Shown here piece by piece: positions 46,720 through 54,056 of a stretch of DNA of 64,000 bases; the first letter of the stretch is position 1; every line of letters begins with the position of its first letter. The stretch covers positions 124,001-188,000 of the forward strand of contig NZ_JABBFV010000007.1 of assembly GCF_012927105.1 (NCBI RefSeq). Reading direction: 5' to 3'. The stretch is from Sphingobium psychrophilum. GTDB lineage: Bacteria; Pseudomonadota; Alphaproteobacteria; Sphingomonadales; Sphingomonadaceae. The notes beneath the pieces were generated by a model that was not told the DNA's origin, did no database searches, and saw only the letters and a program-made list of their open reading frames with translations. A program made the position numbers and the translations under genes.

Positions 46720-47235
46720 TCACTGGCCGTCGCGCATATGCGGCAGCTGCTGAGTCAGCCGGTCGATTTCCGGCAGGTCATTAAGAAGATCGTCCAGCGC
46801 CTGCGTCACGATCTGCTGGGCCGACCGGCCCGTAATCGCGCAGGCCAGCCGCAGTTTGAGATGTCGGTCGGCATCGAGGCGCAGCGTAAAGGCCGCCTTG
46901 CGATTGCGGGCGACGGCGGTAACCGGCGCCTTGCCCGCCAGCCGCTTGGCCAGCACCTTGCGCTCCGCCACCACCGGCGGGACGGGAACGACCGGCGCCA
47001 TCGGCGTCAGGCCGATCGGCGCGGCCGGTTCCTCCATGGCTTCATGCACCGGCTCGACATCGAAACCCATGTCGTTCCAGCCCAGATCATCCTGTTGCCC
47101 CAGGTCATCCTGTTGCAACGCCACGCCGGACGGACGGGCAAAGCCCAGCATCGGACGACGCATCGCAGGCTGGGCCGCGCCCTTGCGGGCGAGCAGGCCA
47201 GATGTCAGCGAAGCGAGCGGCTTGGGTTCTGCCAT
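46720..47235 (-). CDS. Ribbon-helix-helix protein, partner of the adjacent ParA
   Basis: A 171-residue protein. The N-terminal half is low-complexity and acidic or proline-rich (QQDDLGQQDDLGWNDMGF, PMAPVVPVPPVV). The C-terminal part has an RHH fold signature: a basic beta strand AAFTLRLDADRHLKLRLA followed by two helices (SAQQIVTQALDDLLNDL). Such proteins pair with ParA ATPases in segregation or positioning systems. It lies 14 bases after parA. I cannot tell whether it binds DNA, ParA or both. Confidence 0.7.
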   Translation of the reverse strand: MAEPKPLASLTSGLLARKGAAQPAMRRPMLGFARPSGVALQQDDLGQQDDLGWNDMGFDVEPVHEAMEEPAAPIGLTPMAPVVPVPPVVAERKVLAKRLAGKAPVTAVARNRKAAFTLRLDADRHLKLRLACAITGRSAQQIVTQALDDLLNDLPEIDRLTQQLPHMRDGQ

Positions 47236-47249
47236 GGTCCTGGCTCCCC

Positions 47250-47969
47250 TTACTGGCCGATCACGCGGCGGCCGAAGCCCCCGCTGGATGGACGGCTGGC
47301 GATCGTACCGACGCTGCCTTGGGGCACGGAAAAGACCGTGCGGCGGAAATTTTTCTCCAGCCGGTCCGACACATAGGACCAGAGCGCCTCTACCTCCCCG
47401 GCGGAGCGCCCTTTGGGATCGACCTCCATCACGGTGCGGCCGTCGATCATCGATGCGGCAAAATCGGTGCGGTGATGCAACGTCACCGGCGCGACCGTAC
47501 CATGCTGCGACAGGGCCACGGCGGCTTCGGACGTGATGCGCGCCTTGGGCGTCGCGGCGTTGACGACGAAGATCAGCGGCTTGCCGGCGCGTTCGCACAG
47601 GTCGACCGTAGCGCCAACGGCGCGCAGGTCATGCGGGCTGGGCCGGGTCGGCACGACGATCAGTTCGGCGACCGAAATGACGCTCTGGATCGCCATGGTA
47701 ATGGCAGGCGGCGTATCGATGACGGCCAGCTTGAACCCCTGCTGGCGCAGGATTTCCAGGTCGGCCGCGAGCCGCGCGACCGTGGTCTGGGCGAAAGCGG
47801 GAAATTCCGCCTCGCGCTCGTTCCACCAATCGGACAGCGACCCTTGCGGATCGATGTCGATCAGCACGACCGGGCCGGCACCGGCACGTTGCGCCTGCAC
47901 GGCCAGATGGCCCGACAAGGTGGTCTTGCCCGATCCGCCCTTTTGCGATGCCATTGCCAATATTCGCAC
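47250..47969 (-). CDS. Orphan ParA-family ATPase
   Basis: A 239-residue ParA/MinD-type ATPase: deviant Walker A KGGSGKTT (10-17), switch region IDIDPQGSLSDWW, Walker B-like VIDTPPAI and a C-terminal amphipathic stretch. No ParB gene or chromosomal origin is nearby, so this is not the main parAB locus; an MipZ-like or polar-cargo ParA is more plausible. GTG 47969 is used as start with G-rich sequence five bases upstream; ATG 47954 is the alternative. It heads the ParA-RHH-TPR/SPOR operon. Confidence 0.85.
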   Translation of the reverse strand: MRILAMASQKGGSGKTTLSGHLAVQAQRAGAGPVVLIDIDPQGSLSDWWNEREAEFPAFAQTTVARLAADLEILRQQGFKLAVIDTPPAITMAIQSVISVAELIVVPTRPSPHDLRAVGATVDLCERAGKPLIFVVNAATPKARITSEAAVALSQHGTVAPVTLHHRTDFAASMIDGRTVMEVDPKGRSAGEVEALWSYVSDRLEKNFRRTVFSVPQGSVGTIASRPSSGGFGRRVIGQ

Positions 47970-48026
47970 GCATACCCCCCGAAAATCCAGTTCCGGGTCG
48001 GATTGCCACAGGCGGCGCTAAAATTT

Positions 48027-48116
48027 GGTTAACTGCCCGCGAAACTTGATGGCCCCGCGATGCCGTGGTTAAGCTACTGTCCAGCATCTTGGCGTTGCGC
48101 TAACAAGACTTTAACC
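48027..48116. promoter_or_regulatory. Three TTAACC motifs in the parA / SPOR divergent promoter region
   Basis: TTAACC occurs on the minus strand at 48027-48032 and 48067-48072 and on the plus strand at 48111-48116. These resemble CtrA half-sites, but no complete TTAA-N7-TTAA is present. Confidence 0.3.
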
Positions 48117-48169
48117 TTGTTTGGCCAATGCGGTTGCCCATGACGATTTTCGCACTGGAGCCTGTGCAC

Positions 48170-49177
48170 ATGAAGCATATCTGGGGAACGGCGGCGCTGG
48201 TCGCGATGTTGGGCGTCGCCCTGCCCGCGCTGGCGGACGTAAAGACCGGCGTCGACGCCTGGCAGCAGGGCGATTATGCCAAGGCGATCGCCGAGTGGCG
48301 GCCGCTGGCGCAATCGGGCGATCCCGATGCACAGTTCAACCTGGCCCAGGCCTATAAGCTGGGCCGCGGCGTCCAGCCCGACCTCAACACCGCCATAGAC
48401 TGGTATCGCAAGGCAGCGGTGCAGGGGCATTTGCGCGCTGAAGATAATCTGGGCCTGTTGCTGTTCCAGCATGGCGACCGCACCGACGCCATGCCCTATC
48501 TGCAACGCGCATCGATGCGCGGCGAACCGCGCGCGCAATATATCGTCGGCACCGCCCTGTTCAACGGCGACACGCTGGCCAAGGATTGGGTGCGCGCCTA
48601 TGCGCTGATGACACGCGCCTCCGCATCCGGCCTGCCGCAGGCATCGACCAGCCTGGAGCAGATGGACAAATATATCCCTGAAGACCAGCGCAAGCAGGGC
48701 CTGGCCCTGGCCGCCAGCCTGGAAAAGGGCGACAAGAGCGTGACGCTGGCGCAAGCGGCTCCGCCACCGCCGCGCAGCAACCCGTCGGCTGTTCGCACGA
48801 CGCAATTGCCGCCTTCCACGCCCAGCCAGCCGACACCAGCGCCCGCGCCGCCCAGGCCCGCACCCCAGCAGGTTGCCGTCGCCAAGCCCAAGCCAGCACC
48901 TGCGCCTACGCGGCCGGCCGCCACGGCCCCCGCTCCCGCCGCTTCGGGCGGCTGGCGCGTGCAGCTCGGCGCATTTGGCGAGGAAGGCCGCGCCCGCGCG
49001 CTCTGGAGCCAACTCAGCCGCAAGGTCAGCGGCCTGTCCGCCTATCAACCCTATCTGGTGAAGGCCGGTGCCGTAACCCGGCTCCAGGCCGGACCGCTTG
49101 CCAGCAGCATCGACGCCGCGCGACTGTGCGGCGCGATCAAAGCCGCCGGCGCGGACTGCATGCCCAAGAAGATGTGA
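48170..49177 (+). CDS. Sel1-repeat and SPOR domain exported protein
   Basis: A 335-residue predicted periplasmic protein. A signal peptide (MKHIWGTAALVAMLGVALPA, cleavage after ALA) is followed by three to four Sel1-like repeats (GDPDAQFNLAQAYKLGRGV, GHLRAEDNLGLLLFQHG). A Pro/Ala-rich linker and a C-terminal SPOR domain (about 262-335, GGWRVQLGAFGEEGRARALW) with a Cys-x9-Cys pair follow. It should bind septal peptidoglycan. CTGGAG lies nine bases before ATG 48170. It is divergent from the parA operon, which encodes the other SPOR protein. Confidence 0.88.
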   Translation: MKHIWGTAALVAMLGVALPALADVKTGVDAWQQGDYAKAIAEWRPLAQSGDPDAQFNLAQAYKLGRGVQPDLNTAIDWYRKAAVQGHLRAEDNLGLLLFQHGDRTDAMPYLQRASMRGEPRAQYIVGTALFNGDTLAKDWVRAYALMTRASASGLPQASTSLEQMDKYIPEDQRKQGLALAASLEKGDKSVTLAQAAPPPPRSNPSAVRTTQLPPSTPSQPTPAPAPPRPAPQQVAVAKPKPAPAPTRPAATAPAPAASGGWRVQLGAFGEEGRARALWSQLSRKVSGLSAYQPYLVKAGAVTRLQAGPLASSIDAARLCGAIKAAGADCMPKKM

Positions 49178-49181
49178 GGCC

Positions 49182-50081
49182 TCAGGCCCCCCGCGCCTGC
49201 TCCACCATCCAGTCGCGAAACTGGCTCAGCGGCCCCGCCCCCAACGCGCCGGTCGGATAGACCAGATAATAGGCCTGCTCGCTCGACAGTGGCCGGGCGA
49301 AGGGGATGACCAGCGTGCCCGCCTCCAGTTCCGGCTGGATCAGGAAACTGGGGATCAGCGCCACGCCGCCGCCAGCCGCGCAGGCCTGCGCCAGCATCAG
49401 GAAATGCTCATAGGCCGGCCCTGGCGCCAGCCCCGACGCATCCACCCCCGCCGCCGTCAGCCAACGCGCCCAGGCATCGCGCCGAGACGTCTGGCTGAGC
49501 AGCGGTGCGCGCAACAAGTCCGCCGGTTCGCGCAGCGGATGCGCGGCGAGCCAGGCCGGCGCGCAGACCGGCACCGCTTCTTCGCGGAACAGAAAGTCCA
49601 TCGCGACGCCGGGCCAATCCGCCGCGACACCGAAATGGACAGCTGCATCGAACTCTTCATGCCCGAAGTCGAAGGGTTGGGAGCGGGCGGCGAAGTCGAT
49701 CACCAGATCGGGATGGCGCGCCGTCAGTTGCGGCAGGCGCGGCGCGAGCCAGCGCATCCCGAAGCTGGGCAGGGTGGCGACCCGCAGCGCGGTCTGCGAC
49801 GGCCGCGCCGAGGCCCGGGCTGTCGCGCGGCGAAGGGCGTCGAGCGCGGGTAACAGATCATCGGCATAGGCCCGCCCCGCTTCGTTCAGCCGCACCCGTC
49901 GCCCGATGCGGTCGAACAGGGGCGTCTGCAACCAATCCTCCAGTTGCGCGATCTGCCGGCTGACCGCACTCTGCGTCAGGCCGATTTCTTCGCCCGCCCG
50001 CGAAAAACCGCCATGGCGCACCGCCGCCTCGAACGCGGTCAGCGCCTGCATCGGCGGCAAATATTTGCGTGATCCGTTCAT
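49182..50081 (-). CDS. LysR-family transcriptional regulator (GcvA-like)
   Basis: A 299-residue LysR regulator. The winged helix at residues 8-66 (LTAFEAAVRHGGFSRAGEEI, LTQSAVSRQIAQLE) is followed by a periplasmic-binding-like effector domain of the GcvA subgroup (LRVATLPSFGMRWLAPRLP). It is divergent from the DUF1338-astD pair with an 87-base gap, so it probably controls these catabolic genes and itself. It converges with the Sel1/SPOR gene, four bases apart. Confidence 0.93.
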   Translation of the reverse strand: MNGSRKYLPPMQALTAFEAAVRHGGFSRAGEEIGLTQSAVSRQIAQLEDWLQTPLFDRIGRRVRLNEAGRAYADDLLPALDALRRATARASARPSQTALRVATLPSFGMRWLAPRLPQLTARHPDLVIDFAARSQPFDFGHEEFDAAVHFGVAADWPGVAMDFLFREEAVPVCAPAWLAAHPLREPADLLRAPLLSQTSRRDAWARWLTAAGVDASGLAPGPAYEHFLMLAQACAAGGGVALIPSFLIQPELEAGTLVIPFARPLSSEQAYYLVYPTGALGAGPLSQFRDWMVEQARGA

Positions 50082-50098
50082 TCCAAACTCGCATCAAC

Positions 50099-50157
50099 AG
50101 ATGACAGGTCGCCATTTTGAATATCCTGCCTATCTTGGCATAAGGGCGTTGTCATCT
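50099..50157 (+). promoter_or_regulatory. Divergent control region: promoter inside an 8-bp inverted repeat
   Basis: AGATGACA (50099-50106) and TGTCATCT (50150-50157) are inverted repeats flanking a likely -35 TTGAAT (50117-50122) and -10 CATAAG (50139-50144, spacer 16) for the DUF1338 gene. The segment TATCTTGGCATA overlapping the -10 is also dyad-like and fits a LysR-type site. Confidence 0.45.
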
Positions 50158-50168
50158 CGGAGCATTTC

Positions 50169-51209
50169 ATGTCGATTGAGAATATAGGCAGCATAGAGAC
50201 ATTGGTCGTTGCGACCCTGGGCGAAGAGGCGGGCCGCCAGACGCTGGACAGGCTGGCGATCGATCCTGCCCTACTGGCGCAGCGCGGCGACACCGTGTCG
50301 CGCGCGGCCTTCGCCATGGCGCTGAACGTCGCCCTGTTTGCCGACCTGTTGCGCCGGGTGCCGAGCGGCGACGCCTATGTCACCGACACATTGGCGCGCG
50401 GCGGCAAGGTGGTGTTCGACCATGGCGCGCTGCGCTCCATCCGCTTCCCCAATGGCACGACCGGCGCGCTGCCAGGCGGCGAGGACGCCTTCACCCGCAT
50501 CTTCCTGCCGCTGGGTTACGCAATGGCGGCCATCTATCCGCTCGACCGGCTGAAGATGACGGGCCGCGCCTACCGCCATATCGACTTCCCCGAAGCCATC
50601 CCGCAATTCTTCCTGTCCGAACTGCATGTCGATCGGTTCGACGCGGAATTTGCCGAGGCCGCAGCGCGCGTCTTCGGCACGTCGCGCGATCCGCTGAACG
50701 ATCAGGCGAAGGACGTGCTGGCGCGCTATGAAGGCGATTCACCTGTCCAACTCGTTGACGCAATCGCCGCGCTGCCCGTGATCCTCTCCGCCTTCGACCG
50801 GCAGCATGAAGCGCCGGGTTTCGCCGATTATCAGCTACTTCTGTCCCGGTCCAACGAGGCCGCCTGGATCGCGACCGAGGGCAATGGCTTCAACCATGCG
50901 ACCGATCGGGTGGCCGATGTCGCCGCCCTCGCCGAACGGCTCAAAGCGGAGGATCGACCGATGAAGGCAAAGCTGGAAGTCTCCGCGACGGGCCGCGTCC
51001 GTCAGACCGCCTTCCGCGCCGACAGTGTCGAACGGCTTTTCGCCGACGGGGAATTGCGGCAGGTGCCCGGCTCCTTCTACGAATTTATCAGCCGCGATAT
51101 CGACCCGGCGACGGGCAGGCTCGACCTTGCCTTCGACACCGGTAACGCCACCGGCATCTTCGCCATGACGAGTGCGCAATCGGGCGCGCAAGAAAGTCCT
51201 GCACGGTGA
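50169..51209 (+). CDS. DUF1338 protein, 2-oxoadipate dioxygenase/decarboxylase (HglS-like)
   Basis: A 346-residue member of the DUF1338 family, whose characterised member HglS is an Fe(II) enzyme converting 2-oxoadipate to 2-hydroxyglutarate in lysine catabolism. Family landmarks are VVFDHGALRSIRFPNGTTGA with the metal histidine, HIDFPEAIPQFFLSELH, and ATEGNGFNHATDRV. A different oxo-acid substrate is possible given the neighbouring AstD. The next gene starts inside its stop (GTGA), so the two products are made together. Confidence 0.85.
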   Translation: MSIENIGSIETLVVATLGEEAGRQTLDRLAIDPALLAQRGDTVSRAAFAMALNVALFADLLRRVPSGDAYVTDTLARGGKVVFDHGALRSIRFPNGTTGALPGGEDAFTRIFLPLGYAMAAIYPLDRLKMTGRAYRHIDFPEAIPQFFLSELHVDRFDAEFAEAAARVFGTSRDPLNDQAKDVLARYEGDSPVQLVDAIAALPVILSAFDRQHEAPGFADYQLLLSRSNEAAWIATEGNGFNHATDRVADVAALAERLKAEDRPMKAKLEVSATGRVRQTAFRADSVERLFADGELRQVPGSFYEFISRDIDPATGRLDLAFDTGNATGIFAMTSAQSGAQESPAR

Positions 51210-52615
51210 GCCTGATGCTGCAATCCTTCGATCCGGCGTCACGCGAACTGGTCTGGGAGGGCCCGGTCGCGAGCGCCGATGATTGCCACCGCGCCATCGC
51301 CACCGCCCATGCCGCCCTGCCCGGCTGGCGCGCCCTGCCGGTGGCCGACCGCATCGCTATCGCCCACCGCTATGCGCAGGTGTTGGGGGAAAGGCGCGCG
51401 GCGCTGGCGCAGCTCATTTCCCGCGAAACGGGCAAACTGCTTTGGGAAAGCGACGCGGAAATCGGGTCGATGATCGCCAAGGTCGATGTGTCGATCAAGG
51501 CCCATGCCGAACGCACCGGCGAGCGCGCCGCCGACATGCCCTTCGGCCGCGCCGTGCTGCGCCATCGCGGTCATGGCGTGATGGCGGTGCTTGGCCCCTA
51601 TAATTTCCCCGGCCACCTGCCCAACGGCCATATCGTCCCCGCCCTGATCGCGGGCAATGCGGTTGTGTTCAAGCCCTCGGAGATCACCCCGGCCACCGGC
51701 GCAGCGATGGCCGACGCCTGGGCGGCGGCGGGCCTGCCCGATGGGCTGTTGACCGTGGTCCAGGGCGGCCGCGCCACCGGCGAAGCGCTGGTCGCGGGCG
51801 ACATCGACGGGCTGCTGTTCACCGGATCGGCGGGCGCAGGCGCTGCGCTGCGCCGGGCGTTGGTCGACCGGCCCCATGTCGTCATGGCGCTGGAACTGGG
51901 GGGCAATAACCCGCTGATCGCCTGGGACAGCCCGGAAGCCGCAGCCTCGATCATCGTCAGTTCCGCCTTTATCACCACCGGCCAGCGTTGTTCCTGCGCC
52001 CGCCGCCTGATTGTGCCGGAAGGCAGGGTCGGCGACGCGATCGTGGAAGCGACCGCCGTGCTCGCCGCACAACTCCCGATCGCCGCCTGGAACGAACCGG
52101 GCGACGCCTTCATGGGACCACTGGTGTCGGATCAGGCCGCCGCGGCATCGCATCGCGCTGTCAGCGACCTGATCGCGCGCGGCGCGCGGGTCATACGCGC
52201 CTTCGACGGGGCGCAGGGCCGCAGCGCCGCCTTCGTCACGCCCGCCCTGCTCGACCTGACCGGCGTAGACGCGCCCGATGCGGAGATTTTCGCACCGGTG
52301 CTGTCGGTCATTCGTGTCCCTGATTTCGACGCCGCGATCGCCGCCGCCAACGCGACCAGCTTCGGCCTGTCCGCTGGCCTCATCTCGCAGGACGAGTCGC
52401 TATGGCAGCGGGTTGTCGAGGAAAGCCGCGCCGGCGTGGTCAACCGCAACCGGCCGACCACGGGCGCGGCGGGCAACATGCCCTTTGGCGGCCTCGGCGC
52501 GTCAGGCAATCATCGTCCCAGCGCCTATTATGCCGCCGACTATTGCGCCTATCCCATCGCCAGTTTCGAAGCCGACGGTGTGACGGCGGTGCCAGTCAAC
52601 GGTTTGGGCAGCTAA
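51206..52615 (+). CDS. astD: Succinylglutamate-semialdehyde dehydrogenase (AstD)
   Basis: A 469-residue aldehyde dehydrogenase with the AstD pattern: VLGPYNFPGHLPNGHIVPAL, the catalytic glutamate in LELGGNNPL, and the nucleophile cysteine in GQRCSCARRLIVPEG, followed by a C-terminal NRNRPTTGAAGNMPFGGLG. AstD oxidises N-succinylglutamate semialdehyde in the arginine succinyltransferase pathway. GTG 51206 overlaps the DUF1338 stop; ATG 51215 is an alternative start. astA, astB, astC and astE are not in the window. A paralogue lies at 59056-60489. Confidence 0.88.
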   Translation: MSLMLQSFDPASRELVWEGPVASADDCHRAIATAHAALPGWRALPVADRIAIAHRYAQVLGERRAALAQLISRETGKLLWESDAEIGSMIAKVDVSIKAHAERTGERAADMPFGRAVLRHRGHGVMAVLGPYNFPGHLPNGHIVPALIAGNAVVFKPSEITPATGAAMADAWAAAGLPDGLLTVVQGGRATGEALVAGDIDGLLFTGSAGAGAALRRALVDRPHVVMALELGGNNPLIAWDSPEAAASIIVSSAFITTGQRCSCARRLIVPEGRVGDAIVEATAVLAAQLPIAAWNEPGDAFMGPLVSDQAAAASHRAVSDLIARGARVIRAFDGAQGRSAAFVTPALLDLTGVDAPDAEIFAPVLSVIRVPDFDAAIAAANATSFGLSAGLISQDESLWQRVVEESRAGVVNRNRPTTGAAGNMPFGGLGASGNHRPSAYYAADYCAYPIASFEADGVTAVPVNGLGS

Positions 52616-52622
52616 GACGCTC

Positions 52623-52659
52623 GCCCGCGCCGTTGGCGGGATGGCCAAATGGCGCGGGC
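52623..52659. terminator. Stable hairpin between astD and a small opposite-strand gene
   Basis: GCCCGCGCC/GGCGCGGGC (52623-52631 with 52651-52659) encloses a second stem TTGGC-GGGATG-GCCAA. It has no T-run but lies between two convergent stop codons. Confidence 0.6.
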
Positions 52660-52665
52660 CTGGGT

Positions 52666-52821
52666 TCAAAGCCCCAGCCGCGCCCAGAATTCATCGGGCG
52701 CAATCGCCCCGCCAGCTACGGATTTGCGCTCGACGCGGGACCAAGACGAATGGGGCAGATAGACATGGCTGTCAGGCTGGACGCGATGGGGCTGGCGGGG
52801 GCGTGTGGTTTTGCGAGTCAT
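52666..52821 (-). CDS. Small basic protein of unknown function
   Basis: A 51-residue protein: a basic N-terminus (MTRKTTRPRQPHRVQPDSHV), a middle YLPHSSWSRVERKS, and the C-terminus APDEFWARLGL. A near-ideal GAGGAG lies six bases upstream of ATG 52821, which supports real translation and fixes the start. No transmembrane segment or known domain. Convergent with astD across a strong hairpin. Confidence 0.6.
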   Translation of the reverse strand: MTRKTTRPRQPHRVQPDSHVYLPHSSWSRVERKSVAGGAIAPDEFWARLGL

Positions 52822-53033
52822 CGTCTTCTCCTCAAAGCAAGGGAACACGAAACCTGGCGTCGTCGCTTCGGCACCGTGCGCTTTAGCCGTTGGTGACGCG
52901 GAGCAAGCTGACATCCTTCAAAAGCCGCGGAGCATGACGCTCGCGACTCTATCTATCGATCTGGTTGAGAAAGTCGAAATAGCTTTGCTTGGGGTGTGGC
53001 CAGTCCTGCTTGGCCATCGCAGCTTATGCCGGA

Positions 53034-53414
53034 TCAACCGATCCGGTGCAGCCCGCATAGCTTATTGCCGGCCGGATCGCGCAGATAGGCGAGATAGAGC
53101 TTACCGAAGCCGCCTTCGCGCACGCCGGGCGGATCTTCACAGGTTGCGCCGCCTGCCGCTACGCCTGCCGCATGCCAGGCGTCCGCCTGTTCGGGCGAGG
53201 CCATGGTGAAACCGATGGTCCCGCCATTGGCGTGACAGGCCGATGCACCATCGATCGGCTTGGTGACCAGGAACAGGGCATCGTCATGCATATAAATGGC
53301 ACGGCCCATGTCGTCGAAAAAGCCAGGCTTCGCGCCGAGCGCGCCGAATGTGGCGTCATAGAATGCCTTGGACGCCTCCATATCGTTAGCGCCCACCATG
53401 ATGTGGCTGAACAT
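53034..53414 (-). CDS. VOC (glyoxalase/bleomycin-resistance fold) protein
   Basis: A 126-residue single-domain VOC protein: MFSHIMVGANDMEASKAFYD at the start, FDDMGRAIYMHDDALFLVTK, then ASPEQADAWHAAGVAAGG and LYLAYLRDPAGNKLCGLH at the end. Metal-type histidine and glutamate positions are only partly recognisable, so enzymatic activity is uncertain. GGAG lies six bases before ATG 53414. A hairpin CCGGATC-AACC-GATCCGG spans the stop codon. Confidence 0.82.
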   Translation of the reverse strand: MFSHIMVGANDMEASKAFYDATFGALGAKPGFFDDMGRAIYMHDDALFLVTKPIDGASACHANGGTIGFTMASPEQADAWHAAGVAAGGATCEDPPGVREGGFGKLYLAYLRDPAGNKLCGLHRIG

Positions 53415-53527
53415 CAGCATCTCCAAATATGCGGGATCAAAGGACGCATGGATGCCATGCGTTGGCACCCAACAACGTGATAAGGGCGATCAATTCGGAC
53501 GAGTGACCGCCAGCCAAGCCGCGGTCA

Positions 53528-53543
53528 GGCGGGAAATCCCGCC
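53528..53543 (-). terminator. Palindrome after the 29-residue membrane protein gene
   Basis: GGCGGGAAATCCCGCC is a 16-base palindrome eight bases beyond the stop codon of the small gene. Loop size is minimal and no T-run follows. Confidence 0.4.
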
Positions 53544-53550
53544 GCCGGGA

Positions 53551-53640
53551 TCAAAAGATCGTGCTGTACAAGAACCAGCCCACGATCAGCAGGCTCGACA
53601 CGATGCAAATACGATCACCAAAGACGTCGATACGAGACAT
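53551..53640 (-). CDS. Candidate 29-residue single-span membrane protein
   Basis: A short frame, ATG 53640 to TGA 53551, encodes MSRIDVFGDRICIVSSLLIV and then GWFLYSTIF. A charged first ten residues precede a hydrophobic helix that would span the membrane. GGAAGGA lies about ten bases upstream, a palindrome follows, and an otherwise unexplained 370-base gap surrounds it, with a dyad in the presumed promoter region. I recognise no family; experimental or comparative support is needed. Confidence 0.5.
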   Translation of the reverse strand: MSRIDVFGDRICIVSSLLIVGWFLYSTIF

Positions 53641-53744
53641 CAGAAAAACATCCTTCCACATGCAGCGCTCTACGTCGCTTCGAAGGGAAGATTACATCAG
53701 TTTTCACCACATCGGAATAGCAAAGTTGCGACCAATCGCCTTAT

Positions 53745-53769
53745 TGAACCGCTGAACCGACGTTCAGCG
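53745..53769. promoter_or_regulatory. TGAACC direct repeats merging into a dyad
   Basis: TGAACC occurs at 53745-53750 and 53753-53758, and the second copy forms the dyad CGCTGAAC-CGAC-GTTCAGCG (53750-53769). It lies about 105-130 bases upstream of the small membrane protein start and could be an operator. Apart from this, 53641-53840 holds no gene I can support; it also has a palindrome AACGGCCGTT at 53829-53838. Confidence 0.35.
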
Positions 53770-53840
53770 CCTCTTGAAAGCGATTTCAGTCAACCCACCC
53801 CTTCTTACAGGCGGCCAGACGTTACTTTAACGGCCGTTAT

Positions 53841-54056
53841 TTAACGGAAATCCGAGCCACGATGCTGGAGGAAGGACCGAGTCGCTTCCTCCGGCCCGCG
53901 ATAGGCTTCCTGAAACTCGGCGCTCCAATATTTCAGGTCTTCCAGATCGATTCGCGCGCCGGATACAGCGCAGAGCACGAACTGCCCCGGCTGCACGATA
54001 TCGAAATGCGGCGTGTCATAACGCAGCACAGCCAAGCCCGGAATATCCGTCACCAT
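53841..54056 (-). CDS. DUF2093 domain protein
   Basis: A 71-residue protein matching the short DUF2093 family of alphaproteobacteria (AVLRYDTPHFDIVQPGQFVL, CAVSGARIDLEDLKYWSAEF, QEAYRGPEEATRSFL). Function unknown. Its ATG at 54056 overlaps the stop of the upstream nitronate monooxygenase-like gene (TGATG), so the two are coupled. Confidence 0.85.
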   Translation of the reverse strand: MVTDIPGLAVLRYDTPHFDIVQPGQFVLCAVSGARIDLEDLKYWSAEFQEAYRGPEEATRSFLQHRGSDFR

